64,000 nucleotides of DNA from Chaetomium olivaceum (GCA_039881045.1 JAYWVB010000065.1:1-64000); one strand, 5' to 3'. Positions 47,934 to 59,354 are shown, numbered from the stretch's first letter. The notes: a model not told the origin generated them from the sequence alone. Program-made: numbers and translations.

Positions 47934-48191
47934 ATGCAATTCACTACCCTCGCCGCCCTGCTCTCCCTGGCCGCCTTTGGCGCTGCCCAGTCAACCGCCA
48001 TCTGCAACCACGGCAAGTATCCTCTTGAAGTAACGGAAGATATACTTTCTAACTCAAGAATAGGGCAATACTCTTGCGGGATAAGCGGTGGAAAGAACGC
48101 CATCTACCAGTGCAACGGTGGGCAACAACGGCTCGTGTCCATCTGCGCATATCGTTGCGAGTATATTAACGGCTCTCCGTTCTGCAAATAA
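47934..48191 (+). CDS. small secreted cysteine-rich protein
   Basis: The signal peptide MQFTTLAALLSLAAFGAAQ precedes a short mature part with six cysteines (AIC, YSC, YQC, SIC, YRC, PFC). A 51-nt GC-AG intron is likely (48013-48063: GCAAGT donor, TCTAACTC branch, TAG acceptor). It splices NHG to QYSC and gives 68 residues. Because 51 is a multiple of three, retention would still give an open 85-residue product. The cysteine spacing and size resemble fungal apoplastic effector-like or antimicrobial-type peptides, which is only a class-level statement; I recognise no specific family. The gene sits about 0.7 kb from a dead transposon, a common setting for such genes. Confidence 0.75.
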   Translation: MQFTTLAALLSLAAFGAAQSTAICNHGKYPLEVTEDILSNSRIGQYSCGISGGKNAIYQCNGGQQRLVSICAYRCEYINGSPFCK

Positions 48192-50535
48192 ACGGCATGC
48201 GACACGGTTGTCACGTTGATTAGTTGAATGATAGAAATGATATTTGATCGCTAGGGCTTCAATGACGGGATGGGGGTTTCTAGAATTCTCTACCTTAGTC
48301 AGGAATTATGATCAGGTGCTTCATATACACCCATTGTTGAAACAATCACTCGTCTAGTTGTTATAAATTCTTCGTCGGATTTCAGTTCCAGCAGGATCGG
48401 CCGAGCAAGACATCTGTCACAATAACACCAGGCATAATACCACCATTCCTGGTTTGCCTTGGTGGCATGAGGGAGGTCCAGTCGATTATACGAGGTTGGG
48501 TTATCCATGGTGAATCTACAGACGATAACGGTGACTATGGATATTGTGAGTTGTCGAATCACTAAGGCTGGGGCATTAGTCGATCCTACGTCGCTCTGCG
48601 AGTTCTCTCTCGAGTAATCCACACCAGCTCGGGTATTTGGCTTTGACACTGCGGAAATGAGGCGGAAATGCCGCCGCCGCCGTTGATTACGAGATGTTCT
48701 GGGAAGCTGCCGGCCACACTCCCCAAGCATAAATAGGGCCTTGTAGCAAATGCCAACTTCCAAGTTGACCATGACAAAGCTTGTCATGAAAAGGACACCC
48801 GGGTTGATTGCCCATCGACACTTATGGAACGGTGTCCTTGAACGCATCTGTGTTATAAGACCATTCACAATATATTGCGGCTCTAGTTGTAGTCGACATG
48901 CTTGTCTGGCTTTCCTGCCCACCTGACTATAGCCTTGTTCCAACAATGTCTACAGAAAAACTGTAGTCAAACGGAATGCCCCAACCAAGTCCTTATTGCT
49001 TCATACTTAGCACTGGCGTCGCTATCAGAGTAAGAGACTAAATATTTGGGAAAGTGTCTTATATGGAGGCCTAGAAATTCAAAATATGTTGTGCCCAAAC
49101 AGGAAAGTGGCGGTACCCGGATGGTCTTGTGGGGTGGTTGTAACAACGCCGGAATGAATCATCGTGAATACGATATGAGACAGAACCGGGAACTCCCTAA
49201 CATGGAACTTAAATGGTTGGGAGATAATATGATACATGCCAATACCTTGGAGGCATTGCTACGGATCAGTGTGACGCAGCCGCGGGTGGTGAATCCGATG
49301 CACTGTGCTGCCAAGTAAACTTGAAGTGAATCATGATTGCTCACCATGAGTTGGGCTGACATAGACAAAGGTTGGGGCATTGGTGGTCGCAAAGATACCA
49401 GAACATTGGATTTGAGATCGGTGGAATGAAGATGTATATAAAGTGATATGATTCCCTTACGGTGCCATTCTTTCCTTTTGTTTTTCATCCCCCCTGCCCT
49501 TTATGGCGCATCAACGATAATAGCTACGCCTGGTCCTTGTGTTATCGCTCCCCCTGTCTCAATGGGCTACCCAAAATCTGGTGACTAGGATTGATAACGT
49601 ATGACGAGCGCACCGGTCATGAACCTTATCGAGTGAGTCTCAATTTCCAGCAGGTCCCAAGAAGATCATCAATTTGCGTCTGATGCATTAAAATCGTTCC
49701 CTATTCCGATTCATGTTCTGAGGAAAAGACCGAACAGTATATGTCATTTGAGCCGACATCGTCTGAGAACCAGCAAAATCTTCAATTTGTCTTGATGTAT
49801 GGAGTTCCGATCGCGGCATTCTTTTACTGACGCCCATACATCAACCAGAAAATACTCCTTGAGTATCATAAACAGAAGGAACTGGAATAGTTCTGTAGGT
49901 TACCCAAGAGTAAATTTTCCCATTTGAAGCTTTGTGATGTTAACTGATAGTGGGTGGTGTTAAGATACAATACCTTACCTTCTCATTAGTCGGGCTAAAA
50001 CAATACCCTTATGACTTGTAAGAGAATGTTTAACGTTGTCTTCCTGAACGCGACTGTGTGGGATCTTGATGGCATCTGCATCGCACGGTTTGCCAGCACA
50101 TTAAAGAGTAGTATCACGTATACCTCCAACCCAGCGTGGCTGCCCTCGCACCCAATATAAATCATCTTCCACCCAAGCTTCACTTCGTTTTGTGACGATG
50201 TGGGTTCCCGTGCATCTCATTCGTATCCATCCTCAGCGAGTCTTCCGTCAAAAACATCGACAATTGTGTCCGAATTAGTTTCAATAGGATTCAATTACTT
50301 CGGTAGTGCAGCCGGTCGTCCGTTTATGGAGTAATGTTTGGTAGATTCGTGTTGTGGTTTTAAACTTTTAATTTGGTTCGCAAGCCTGAGGAACGGCTTG
50401 CCGCCAAGCCTGGCGCGCTGGATGGGATCCACTTAAATTCTCCCGTGCCCGCGACCATGAAGGTCCGTTTCGCCGTCCCAGAACCGGAACAATCAACGCA
50501 CCTCAAGCTTCAACACCATCACTTTTCCGCCCGTT
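48192..50535. other. 2.3-kb region with no convincing gene
   Basis: It appears AT-richer by eye than the surrounding gene blocks. A few open frames (the longest minus-strand one near 48299-48946) start at non-ATG codons and show no domain. The last few hundred bases are the upstream region of the Urn1 gene. Confidence 0.45.
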
Positions 50536-52263
50536 ATGGTCAAATCCACCTATCAACCCTCTCCCACCGTGCTTCAGCCATTACCCTCCGGCTGGACCGA
50601 ACATAAAGCACCGACCGGACACACATACTACTACAATGCCGAAACGAACGAGTCGACATACAAGCGGCCGGGTGTTGCGCTGGCCGCTCCCTCAACGAAC
50701 CCGGCCATGAGCAGTTACGTGCAGCACCAGATCGTCCCGCAAGTCAACCTTTCCGACCCGAACGTTGCCAATGCCTTCATGGCTCAGTACACACAGCAAC
50801 AACAACCACAACAACAACACGGCCAGCGGGGGGGATTCGGCCCCGGAGGCAGGGGAGGGTTCCAGGCCAGACCGCGCCAGCAGCCGTCAGACAAACCGCG
50901 GTCCAAGGTCGCCATTCCTGGCTGCGAGCCATGGATCCTCGTCTACACGAAATACGGCCGGCGGTTTGCCTTCAACCCCGACAAGAACGCGAGCTACTGG
51001 CGCATCCCGGAGAAGCTCATGCCCGCAATCTTGGAGCTAGACCAAGCGCGCATAAGAGAAAAAGCTGAGGGGAAGCCGGCTGAACAGCCACCAGAACAGA
51101 AGTCAGGCCTCAAAAAGGCCAAGGAGCCCCAAAAGCCCGCGGCGGAAGTATCACGAGAAGAGCCGGCGCATGACTACGATAGCTCCGAGTATGAAGAGGT
51201 CGAGGTGACGGACGACGAGGGCGCCGAAGATGAGCTCGACGAAGACGGCAACCCCCGCAAACGCCAACGCACCGACGAGCCCTCCGCCGAGGACGGACCC
51301 GCCGAGTTCACCGAAGCGGACATCGCCGCGCAACTGGCGGCCATGGGCGCCGACTACGGGGCCGACGATGACTACAACGACGCCGAGATGGGCGAGGGCG
51401 GCGAGGGCTGGGAGGAAGGCGACGAGGGCCTCCCGCTGTCCGACGAGGACGCGCGCGAGCTGTTCAAGGACCTACTCAACGACTTCCATATCAACCCATA
51501 CAGCCCGTGGGAGAAGCTGATCGAGGAGGGCAAGGTATTCGACGACGCGCGGTACAGCGTGCTGCCGACGACCAAAGCGCGCAGGGAGGTGTGGGAGGAG
51601 TGGTCGCGGGCCAAGATCCAAGAGCTGAAGGAGCGGCGCGCCAAGGAGGAGAAGAAGGACCCGCGCATCCCTTACCTGGCCTTCTTGCAGGCCAAGGCAA
51701 CGCCCAAGCTGTACTGGCCCGAATTCCGGCGCAAGTACAAGCGCGAGGACCCCATGCGCGACCCCAAGCTGCCGGACAAGGACCGCGAAAAGTGGTACCG
51801 CGAGCACATCAACCGGCTGAAGCTGCCGCAGGCGACGCTGCGGTCTGATTTGAAGAAGCTCCTCGAGACGGTGCCGCTGTCGGCGCTCAACAACCAGACC
51901 CTGCCCACGGAGCTCCCGCCGCAGGTGCTGGCTGATGTGCGGTACATCTCGCTGGATCCCAAGGTGCGCGATCCATTTGTGGAGGCGTACATCCAGGGCC
52001 TGGGGCCGCCGCCCGCGGCAGGAGACGCGGCGGAGCAGGAAGATGAAGCGGCCAAGAAGGTTCGGGAGGAGAGGCGCCGGCGGGAGAGGGCGCTGGTGGA
52101 GCGGGAGCGGGCCGTCGCTGAGGAGAAGCGGCGGCAGGAGAAGAAAGTGCAGTATGAGCGGGCGCGGTTGCGCGACGAGGAGCGTGAGATTGAGCGGGCC
52201 ATGCATGTAGGCAAGAAGGGGTTGCAAAGTCAATTGGTGGGGGACCAGGGGGAGGGATCATAG
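50536..52263 (+). CDS. urn1: WW/FF-domain pre-mRNA splicing factor (Urn1/TCERG1-like)
   Basis: Single exon of 575 residues. An N-terminal WW domain spans residues 17-45 (LPSGWTEHKAPTGHTYYYN...STYKRP), with Tyr in place of the second Trp. It is followed by a Gln/Gly-rich stretch, a conserved block (GCEPWILVYTKYGRRFAFNP...SYWRIPEKL) and an acidic region (about 215-300). One FF domain lies around 305-360 (ARELFKDLLNDFHINPYSPWEKL...RREVWEEW). A Lys/Arg/Glu-rich helical tail follows (RRRRERALVERERAVAEEKRR). The order matches yeast Urn1 and S. pombe Dre4, U2/U5-associated splicing factors. Role in the nucleus is inferred from the family. The ATG at 50536 gives the conserved start close to the WW domain. 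Intronless and unbroken. Confidence 0.85.
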   Translation: MVKSTYQPSPTVLQPLPSGWTEHKAPTGHTYYYNAETNESTYKRPGVALAAPSTNPAMSSYVQHQIVPQVNLSDPNVANAFMAQYTQQQQPQQQHGQRGGFGPGGRGGFQARPRQQPSDKPRSKVAIPGCEPWILVYTKYGRRFAFNPDKNASYWRIPEKLMPAILELDQARIREKAEGKPAEQPPEQKSGLKKAKEPQKPAAEVSREEPAHDYDSSEYEEVEVTDDEGAEDELDEDGNPRKRQRTDEPSAEDGPAEFTEADIAAQLAAMGADYGADDDYNDAEMGEGGEGWEEGDEGLPLSDEDARELFKDLLNDFHINPYSPWEKLIEEGKVFDDARYSVLPTTKARREVWEEWSRAKIQELKERRAKEEKKDPRIPYLAFLQAKATPKLYWPEFRRKYKREDPMRDPKLPDKDREKWYREHINRLKLPQATLRSDLKKLLETVPLSALNNQTLPTELPPQVLADVRYISLDPKVRDPFVEAYIQGLGPPPAAGDAAEQEDEAAKKVREERRRRERALVERERAVAEEKRRQEKKVQYERARLRDEEREIERAMHVGKKGLQSQLVGDQGEGS

Positions 52264-52438
52264 ACGGGCGATTGATGACGCCAGAATGAAGGCGGTGTGT
52301 GTTATTGATGTTCAATTATCACCTCGCCATGGTACGCACATGCATGTAATGACTATGCTAATAACGCCGTGCAATGCTCCCCAACGCAAATAAACACACC
52401 GCGACGATCAAGAAAACAAACGAGGGTAAACACCGCCT

Positions 52439-55400
52439 CTACCAAATCCGCCTCGCCACCATCTCATACCTCATGACCCTCGCAAAATCCTTCTCCTTAT
52501 CCCTTTCCACATTCCCCTCCGCCTTCTTCTCCCTCTCCCTCGCCTTCCTCAACCCCTCCGCATCCTCCCCAAAGATCCACCGCCGCCGGTCCTCCCCGAC
52601 CTCCACCTGCCCGTACCCGCCCAATCTCCTCCCGCGCGCGTCAAACGACTCGCGCTCCGCCGCGCCCGCGGCCACCTCCTGCTCCTTGACCTTCATGCGC
52701 GCGTAGCGGTCGCGCGCGTACCGCAACAGCACCATCCCCAGCAGCAGCTTGACGACCAGCAGGACGAGGAAGATCAGTAGAAACACCACCACCATGGTCA
52801 GCGCCGCGATGGCGTCGTCACTGCTGAAGGGCGGGAGCCAACGTAGTAGTATGTTTTCTGGCGCCACCGGATTACCGCCACCGCCGGGTACGTCGCCCGT
52901 GCCGTTGCCGTCGGGCTGGTCGGCGGCGTAAGGGTAGCCGAAGACGGAGCGGCCCAGCGCGTTGCGGATGAGGTGGTCAATACGGCTGAGCGCCGCTTGC
53001 ATGGCCGGGGAGGGGGTCGCGTTGTCGACTGAGAGGGAGGTCTGTGTGGTGGGCGGAAGCGGGGTGGGGAGATGGGTGGCGAGGAACATGTTGTAGATTT
53101 GCACCGATGCGCGGATGAAGAGGGTCGAGAGCGGGAGGAGGGGGAGGCCGAGACGGCGGGTTAGGGAGGGGGTGACGAAGGCCTGGTGAGAATGTCAATA
53201 TCAAGTAAACTGGGTACACAGATATGGAAGGAAGGTTGCTTACGTTGGTGTAGTAGTCCTTGCAGAGGATGTCGAGGATCCGCGCGTAAAAGGTCGGTTT
53301 AATGTTGTTGAACTTGTTGATGTAGGCGTGCTTGATCCAGTCGACCACCATCTCGCTCCCGATCACCACAATAAACGGAGACAGCACCTCGCCCGACCAC
53401 AGCCACGAGGGCAGAATGGTGAAGCTGGCTGGCAAAATCGACGACGTGTGCAGCGGGATGCTGCTGGGACCACTGTCCTCACTCCCGGCACCTGGCACAG
53501 ACAGTCCGCCAACCTCGACGACATTGCGCATGCCGATGATGATAAGCATGACCCAGAGCTGAAAACGCTCTACGATGTCGGCGCAGGAAAGCTGGAACAT
53601 ATTCTCCTTCTCAAAGCGCTTGAACACGGCGCTTTTGATCTCGACGAATTGGTTCGATAGTAGTAACGTCAAGAGGGCATTGGAGTACGAGTTGACGGCC
53701 ACGTTCAGCGCAATGACCTGGTAAAAGAGGATAACGGAGTGCAGGATGTTGTACATGAGCGCCAGCAGGAACATGCCGAATGGGAGCATCACCTTAGAGC
53801 GACCGGAGCTGTTGCGGGAGAGCGTCTCGGTACTAAAGAGGCACTCAAAAATGTCTTGGCCGAGGGCGGAAAGAAGCCTGTCGCCGACCTCGAGGAGGTT
53901 GTAGATGGCATACAGCTTGATGGCCGACTGGGCCCGGATGAAGTGGTACATTCGGCTGGCATCAAGGTTCATCAGGGCTATTGAGCTGCAGATGAGGATG
54001 GCACCCTGGAGGAGGTCGGCTTTGTGATACGAAGTAAGGTTTGAGGGGCTCGACTTTGTTCGGCGGTGACGGAACGATCCTGACGGCCTGCTGGTCGACT
54101 TCTTCGACGGGCCAGCCATGCCGGGCCCGGAAACGCGCCGGCTGCCGGGGCGCCGAGAAGATGATTCGGCTCGACCCCCGTTAATCTTTGATGTATGTGC
54201 GGCGCCATCCAGGCCCTCTCGCGCTCTGCTTCTGCTCCTGGATTCCTCGGCCCGGCTGTCTTGGTTTGCTGCGCTTGACGGGGTACGCCCCGACGTCCTC
54301 GCCGCCACATCCGCCCTAGTCCGTACCAGACAAAGTCCACCATCCACCGTAACTCCTTACCGATGACGTATGCCCACCAACGCACCAACACGGAGGCCGC
54401 GATGCAGAATCGCATAGGCAGCACGGTGAAAGTCCAGAGCCAGGCGTCGAAGCATGCGGCAGCACCAAACGTCATGGCTCTCTCAAGATACCACGGCAGC
54501 AGCAAGAAGTTTTTGAGCCGCTCGAACTTGATGGCACTAGATTCGTATGGCATGTCACTCGCATACGAGTGGTGGATGTACAGGGGACTCGGCCGCTGGG
54601 CGGCTAGTTCGAGCTGCAGCAATGTCGGTATGGACATGGGCGGTAGGGGAATTGTCGGCGGGATCGGGGACGGAGGGGCCGGCTCAACTTTGTCATCTCT
54701 AGGCGGCAGGGCAGCCCTATCTGGTGGCGCCGCGTGGGCATTCCGGCTGTCGAGTTCGAGAGCGGAGGGTCGCTGGGCTGGCTGGAAGGAATTGCGACGG
54801 GAGGACTGTTGAGCCGGAGGCTGGCTTGGGGGTTGGCTTGTTGTCTTCCGCCTACCCATTGGTGGTGTAGAGAGTGTGCGTCCATTTATTATCGGTCTTC
54901 CCTGCACTAACCTCTCGTTTTCCCGTTGCTCGGATCGTAGGAACTCAGCTTGAGCGAGGTGTGTCGAGTGGTCCTCCGTCGCCTTCGATAGCCTGCGGCT
55001 TGCTTCGACAATCCCAGCGGTGAGTGGGGGCTCACCAATTATGCGCTTCGGGATGGCGGCGACCGGTAAAGACTCCGGGGCGGCAGTCAATTCTTGCATC
55101 TTGGACGCCGAAAGTCTCCTGACCCCATCAGAGTTGCTCGTCTTGGTATTAGACCTGCTCCGGGTTTTCGTGACATTCTCAAGATCTATCCCAATTGTCG
55201 GAAGCGGCGCGGCGAGTGCACAGAGTTGGTACACGAGATTGGTCGCCATCACTCTGGCTTTCGCCGGACGGGTCCGGTGTCGGTACGCCGGTAGTCGGAC
55301 TCGACACCGCTCGTTCCCGGGGACCGATTGTCTCGGCAGCTTGTCTTGGTGACGGATCGCTTGGTGTTAAGATCGGGGAGGGAAGTTGTGTGGCTGTGTT

Positions 55401-55520
55401 TTGGGAGCCTTTCCTACTTCTCCTTCTGTTTTTTGACCTGTGGGTTTCTTTCTCCGGTTCAACCTTGTTGGAAGTGTCGGATGGCTCACGGGCCTTCGCC
55501 GGGGACAACGGTGCCTCCAT
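52439..55520 (-). CDS. TAPT1-family (DUF747) ER membrane protein (two frame breaks)
   Basis: Homologue of the TAPT1/Emp65/POD1 family, multi-pass ER proteins linked to protein quality control in yeast. Conserved blocks are FLLLPWYLERAMTFGAAAC, YHKADLLQGAILICSSI, LDASRMYHFIRAQSAIKLY, YNLLEVGDRLLSALGQD, NSYSNALLTLLLSNQFVEIKS and VVDWIKHAYINKFN. A 61-nt intron (53243-53183) joins CKDYYTN to AFVTPSLTRRLGLP. Several membrane segments are visible, including the last at MVVVFLLIFLVLLVVKLLLGMV. The N-terminal region (ATG 55520) is basic and Ser/Pro-rich. The frame breaks twice. Near 54288-54291, RGR must continue as RTPSSAANQDS, one G short in a GGGG run. Near 55195-55265, the N-terminal frame must switch to LPTIGIDLENVTKTRSR, and no intron accounts for it. 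The N-terminal exon is therefore less certain. Confidence 0.8.
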
Positions 55521-56590
55521 GTTGCTCCGCTGTCTTCTCGGTCGACTGGTCGCAAAAAAATCGCTAGGTGTCCATTACGAGGGTCGGATCATTGGCTAAT
55601 CTCACCAAACAAGGCAAATCGGGCCACTTGAAGAGATGCGCGGCGTGTGGTTTCGATGATCAAAGGACAACTTTCTTGTCGGTGGTTTCCATTGAGCCCT
55701 GCATCGTCCCGTCTCAGCATCCCGTCTTGGCATGTCGAGCAACCGACCGCAGGTGCCCCATTTTCCCATCTCAGGGATGGTCTGGGCTTTCGGTGGAGCC
55801 TTTTTTTTTTTTTCATCCAAGTCAGCCAAGCAGCCCAAGCTCCCAGCCGAGTGTGTTGTGCAGCAACTCCCCACGGGTCATCCATGTCTGAGCTTTCACC
55901 GCAGCTTACAAATGAGGGTCAGGATCAATGCCTAAATAGGCAATAATGAGATTTTATCCAAGTATGTACATACCCGGCCGAGGACCGATTCGGCCGTGCA
56001 GGAGAAGTCACCGAGACCAAGTCACCAAGTTCCAACAGTGTACTCTGTACCTTGTGTCACGGTACGACGGATGCTGCGCGTGAAACGCCGTCGGATCAGG
56101 ATTCTCCAACGATACCTAACTATCGGGCAAGTGCCATCTAGGTTGTACATGGAAGGGCGTGAGTTCGGTGAAGCAACAGAAATTCGGAACCGAGCTGCCT
56201 TGGTTGATTGGGGAAACTGTTGCATTCCAGATTCGAGTTGGTATCACAGCCCTTCGTGATAGGGCATTGAAGGCGCTGGAGTTGTCGACTCGTCCCGTCC
56301 TGCCAGGCCTGGGGAGTCCTTGATGACGGAACTGGTGGGGTATGTTTCGTGCAGCGGATGGCGGGGTACCTGGAGGGGTAGTGTAGGACCGGACGGCACA
56401 GATGCCGGCCGGGAGCCCCGGCATGGCACCAAGCTCGAAAGCAGTAATTCGATTGCGAGCTTCTTTTCCTTTTCTTCAAAGCCCCGCCCGTCACCATCCC
56501 GGAAAGCTTTGGAAGAACAACGCATCCATCCTCAGTCGAAGACGTTCCTCACCAATTGTGACCTCAGCACCCCCAAACCGGTAAACCGCT
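55521..56590. other. divergent intergenic region, no gene recognised
   Basis: Between the TAPT1 gene (minus) and the dienelactone hydrolase gene (plus). Contains a 13-base T run at 55801-55813. No coding features. Confidence 0.5.
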
Positions 56591-57467
56591 ATGGCTTCGA
56601 ACCCGCCCGGAAAATGCTGCACTGTTGGCGTTAAGCATGAGTACGTCTCGGCTTTGCTGAATCGCCGTCCGGGAGACCACTAACCGTGAATGCTCAGAGG
56701 TGACCCCGTCGGCAAGACGATTCAAGTCGCGGCAAGCACGACGCCTACCCGCAACTCCGCCTGCCGACAAGGCACACCAGGGCGTCGGTATTCTGCTCAT
56801 CCCGGACGTCATCGGCATCTGGCAGAACAGCAAGCTGATTGCCGACCAATTCGCCGCCAACGGTTACCTTACACTCATGCTCGACGTGTACAACGGTGAC
56901 GCGCTCTCCCTCACCAACCGCCCGCGGGTTCAATATCTTTGACTGGATCGCCAAGGGCTCCGACGGCAAGAACCCACACACAACTGAGTTTATTGACCCA
57001 ATTGTGCTTGATGGGATCAAGGCGCTGAAGGAGGAATACGGGATTCAGAAGATAGGCGGCGTGGGCTACTGCTTTGGGGCTAAGGTTGGTTGATAAACCA
57101 GTTGCGTGCAGGAGGGGAAGAACAATACACTGACAGCGTGGACCAGTACGTGATCCGGCACTACAAGAACGGCATCTCCGCCGGCTACGTTGCCCACCCG
57201 TCCTTTGTCGACGAGGAGGAGCTCGCGGCCATCGGGGGCCCGCTAGCCATCTCGGCTGCCGAGACCGACAGCATCTTCCCCGCCGAGAAGCGCCACCGGT
57301 CCGAGGTAATCCTCAAGGAGACTGGTAAGCCATACCAGATCAACCTCTTCTCGCAGGTCGAGCACGGGTTTGCCGTCCGCTGTGACACGTCCGTCAAGGT
57401 CCAGAAGTTTGCCAAGGAGCAGGCTTTTCTGCAGGCCATTAACTGGTTCGACGAGTATCTTCTGTAA
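56591..57467 (+). CDS. dienelactone hydrolase family protein (several frame breaks)
   Basis: Alpha/beta hydrolase whose family hydrolyses dienelactones and related esters. Exon 1 (56591-56640) reads MASNPPGKCCTVGVKHE. A 57-nt intron (56641-56697) and a 62-nt intron (57085-57146, joining CFGAK to YVIRHYKN) are clear. Catalytic residues are present: Cys in GGVGYCFGAK, Asp in AAETDSIFP, His in QVEHGFAVR. Further family blocks are GVGILLIPDVIGIWQNSKLIAD and FNIFDWIAKGSDGKN. The middle exon shifts frame three times: near 56738 (GCGGCAAG one G short), near 56752 (before ATPPADKAHQ) and near 56928 (before GFNIFDW). As written the protein is broken, but the sequence between breaks is highly conserved, so assembly error or very recent inactivation are both possible. 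Confidence 0.75.
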
Positions 57468-57820
57468 GCGCCAGGGTAGAATTAGCGTCTAATGCCTGGG
57501 TTTCTGTGTTTCGTTATGCGGCAACAGCGACGACTGTTCAACACACGCGAGCAATGGCATTCTAGTTCTTTAAGCCCGAAGCCGACCAAATGGTCATGCT
57601 CCGGTTATTTTGAAGTCTATGACAAATGACGTGTTGGGAGATTGTCAAGTTATCCACGTTCGATGAAGGGTCGCTTCCCTCCCTTCCATTTCACGACTAT
57701 TTCAGTTTCGAGTTTCTCCCCCACCGTCCCTAATTGACCGCAAATCAGCCCATTGGCGGCAATGAAGGCTCATTCTCACTTGTCCCAACCGCTTCAACCA
57801 CAGCTCTGACAGGGAGACGT
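57468..57820. other. short convergent intergenic region
   Basis: 3' flanks of two convergent genes; nothing recognised. Confidence 0.5.
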
Positions 57821-58762
57821 TCATTTTGAAGTCAGACAGCTTCCGATGCTACATGATGGCACAAGTGCTGGTAGCTTGAGATTGGTGAGAATGTTGCGGT
57901 TGGTCAGGTTTGTGGGATTCTTGGGGCCATGAGGTATACGGAGTCCATGAGATCGGCCAAGCTGATAAGAAGTGTCAAGAGAGCGCGCCGATGACTCGCC
58001 GACCCTGCCCACCACCGGCGCGATCGAAGCTGCGAAGGCACCCTCCTCTTTCGGCCACGGCCACCATCCCTGTAGGGGCTTGTCGTCGTAGATGCAATTG
58101 AAGTTCTTCCTGGGAGTCCAATAATTATATTCGTAAATGGGAAATTCAAGCCCATTGCAGGCAACCGCGGCACACACAATCTCCCTCGTCAGGTTCTGTG
58201 CCCGGAAGCTTGGGAGGATTTCAGGGGAGGGGGTAACGACCTCAAGAACTCCCACCCATCTGGGTGCTTCATTGTTGGACTTGTCGGCAAGAACCCAGGT
58301 ACGTTGGTGATTAGATGATTCAAATGGAGTCCATCCGGGTTCCGTCCCGCTAGACATAAACCCTTCCTCAGGCACGATGTTCTCGACTGACCAAAAGAAG
58401 CCTTCGCGCATCAAGCGAGGCATGTCGGTGGTGGTAATCTCTAGGATTGCCACCCATGGCGCTGTCTTGTAGGATGGTGCTCCGGGGTCGGGCACCATCA
58501 TCAAACCTAAGGTATCCCATCCCTCATCGTCTTTGTTGCGGAAGTGTTTACTGTAGATCCGGGACCTTCCACCGCTTTCCTCGGGGTGGCTCGTTATAGC
58601 GGCTTCTGACAAGATTGGAGCGGTGGCTTCAGGAAGGGCCTCAAAGCTTTTGTGGGATGGGGATAGGGCGCTGTAATCAGGTGGTGTGTCTTCGGTGGTG
58701 TGATGGTTGCCACCTTGACTACCACGAGTCCACTTGATTCTTCGAAAGAATTTGTAGTTCAT
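57821..58762 (-). CDS. hypothetical protein, Trp-rich
   Basis: Uninterrupted 313-codon frame with ATG at 58762 (MNYKFFRRIKWTRG). The N-terminal third is polar and Pro/Ser-rich. The middle has two similar segments: APWVAILEITTTDMPRLMREGFFW and PRWVGVLEVVTPSPEILPSFRAQNL, each a PWV/RWVGxLEx(V/I)T core about 90 residues apart, suggesting an internal duplication. YEYNYWTPRKNF and GWWPWP follow. No signal peptide or membrane segment is seen. I recognise no family; the duplicated core supports a real protein. No introns needed. Confidence 0.55.
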   Translation of the reverse strand: MNYKFFRRIKWTRGSQGGNHHTTEDTPPDYSALSPSHKSFEALPEATAPILSEAAITSHPEESGGRSRIYSKHFRNKDDEGWDTLGLMMVPDPGAPSYKTAPWVAILEITTTDMPRLMREGFFWSVENIVPEEGFMSSGTEPGWTPFESSNHQRTWVLADKSNNEAPRWVGVLEVVTPSPEILPSFRAQNLTREIVCAAVACNGLEFPIYEYNYWTPRKNFNCIYDDKPLQGWWPWPKEEGAFAASIAPVVGRVGESSARSLDTSYQLGRSHGLRIPHGPKNPTNLTNRNILTNLKLPALVPSCSIGSCLTSK

Positions 58763-59354
58763 GGTCGAAGGGTTGTCAACAGTATTTGATATGCCCGTAA
58801 TATAGGATTAAGGACGATAGGAGCAGCAAGGGTTAAAAACAGGGGAGCGGAGAGAGGGGACGAGAAAGCGTGTGGTCAAACTTAAGTGCGGGGTCCATAC
58901 TTTGGACAAGGCTGTGCGCCGTGTGAGATATCGTTGACGACGTTTTCTTAGAATGAGTCAAATCAACTCCACTGTCCTTGCTTGTCGTCCGAACTGACCC
59001 CTTCTGATGCGTCGTGCTTTCAAGTTACAATGCGTCCAGCGCAATCTGGTCCTACCCTTTTTTCCCTCATCAAAAGAAGCCTTTTTTCATTGAAGCAAGG
59101 CCTTTCTGAATAAAAGAGTGAAAATGCCCCAGTAAGTTTTAGTCGTTTTGGAACTCCTTGATACCATCAATGCCGTGAGCTCAAATTCCATCATACAGCA
59201 TTGTTCTTACCTTCTGGGCCCGCCACCGTCGTCACCTGGTGCCCGCAGACCGAGCCCGGGTAGCACGACCTGCACCATTGCGGCCACGGCGGCCACCACC
59301 CCCCCACCGTCGCAGACCCCCGGTCCGGACTTCACTAGGACTAGGCTCGCCGGC
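58763..59354. other. intergenic region, possibly 5' exons of the small membrane protein gene
   Basis: The frame upstream of 59355 is open and Pro/Thr-rich from about 59148, and ATGCCCCA followed by GTAAGT near 59115-59130 could be a first exon. Neither is strong enough to extend the gene model. Confidence 0.35.

Noticed and set aside
48299..48946. 215-codon minus-strand open frame
   Set aside because: Non-ATG start, no domain, no splice structure.
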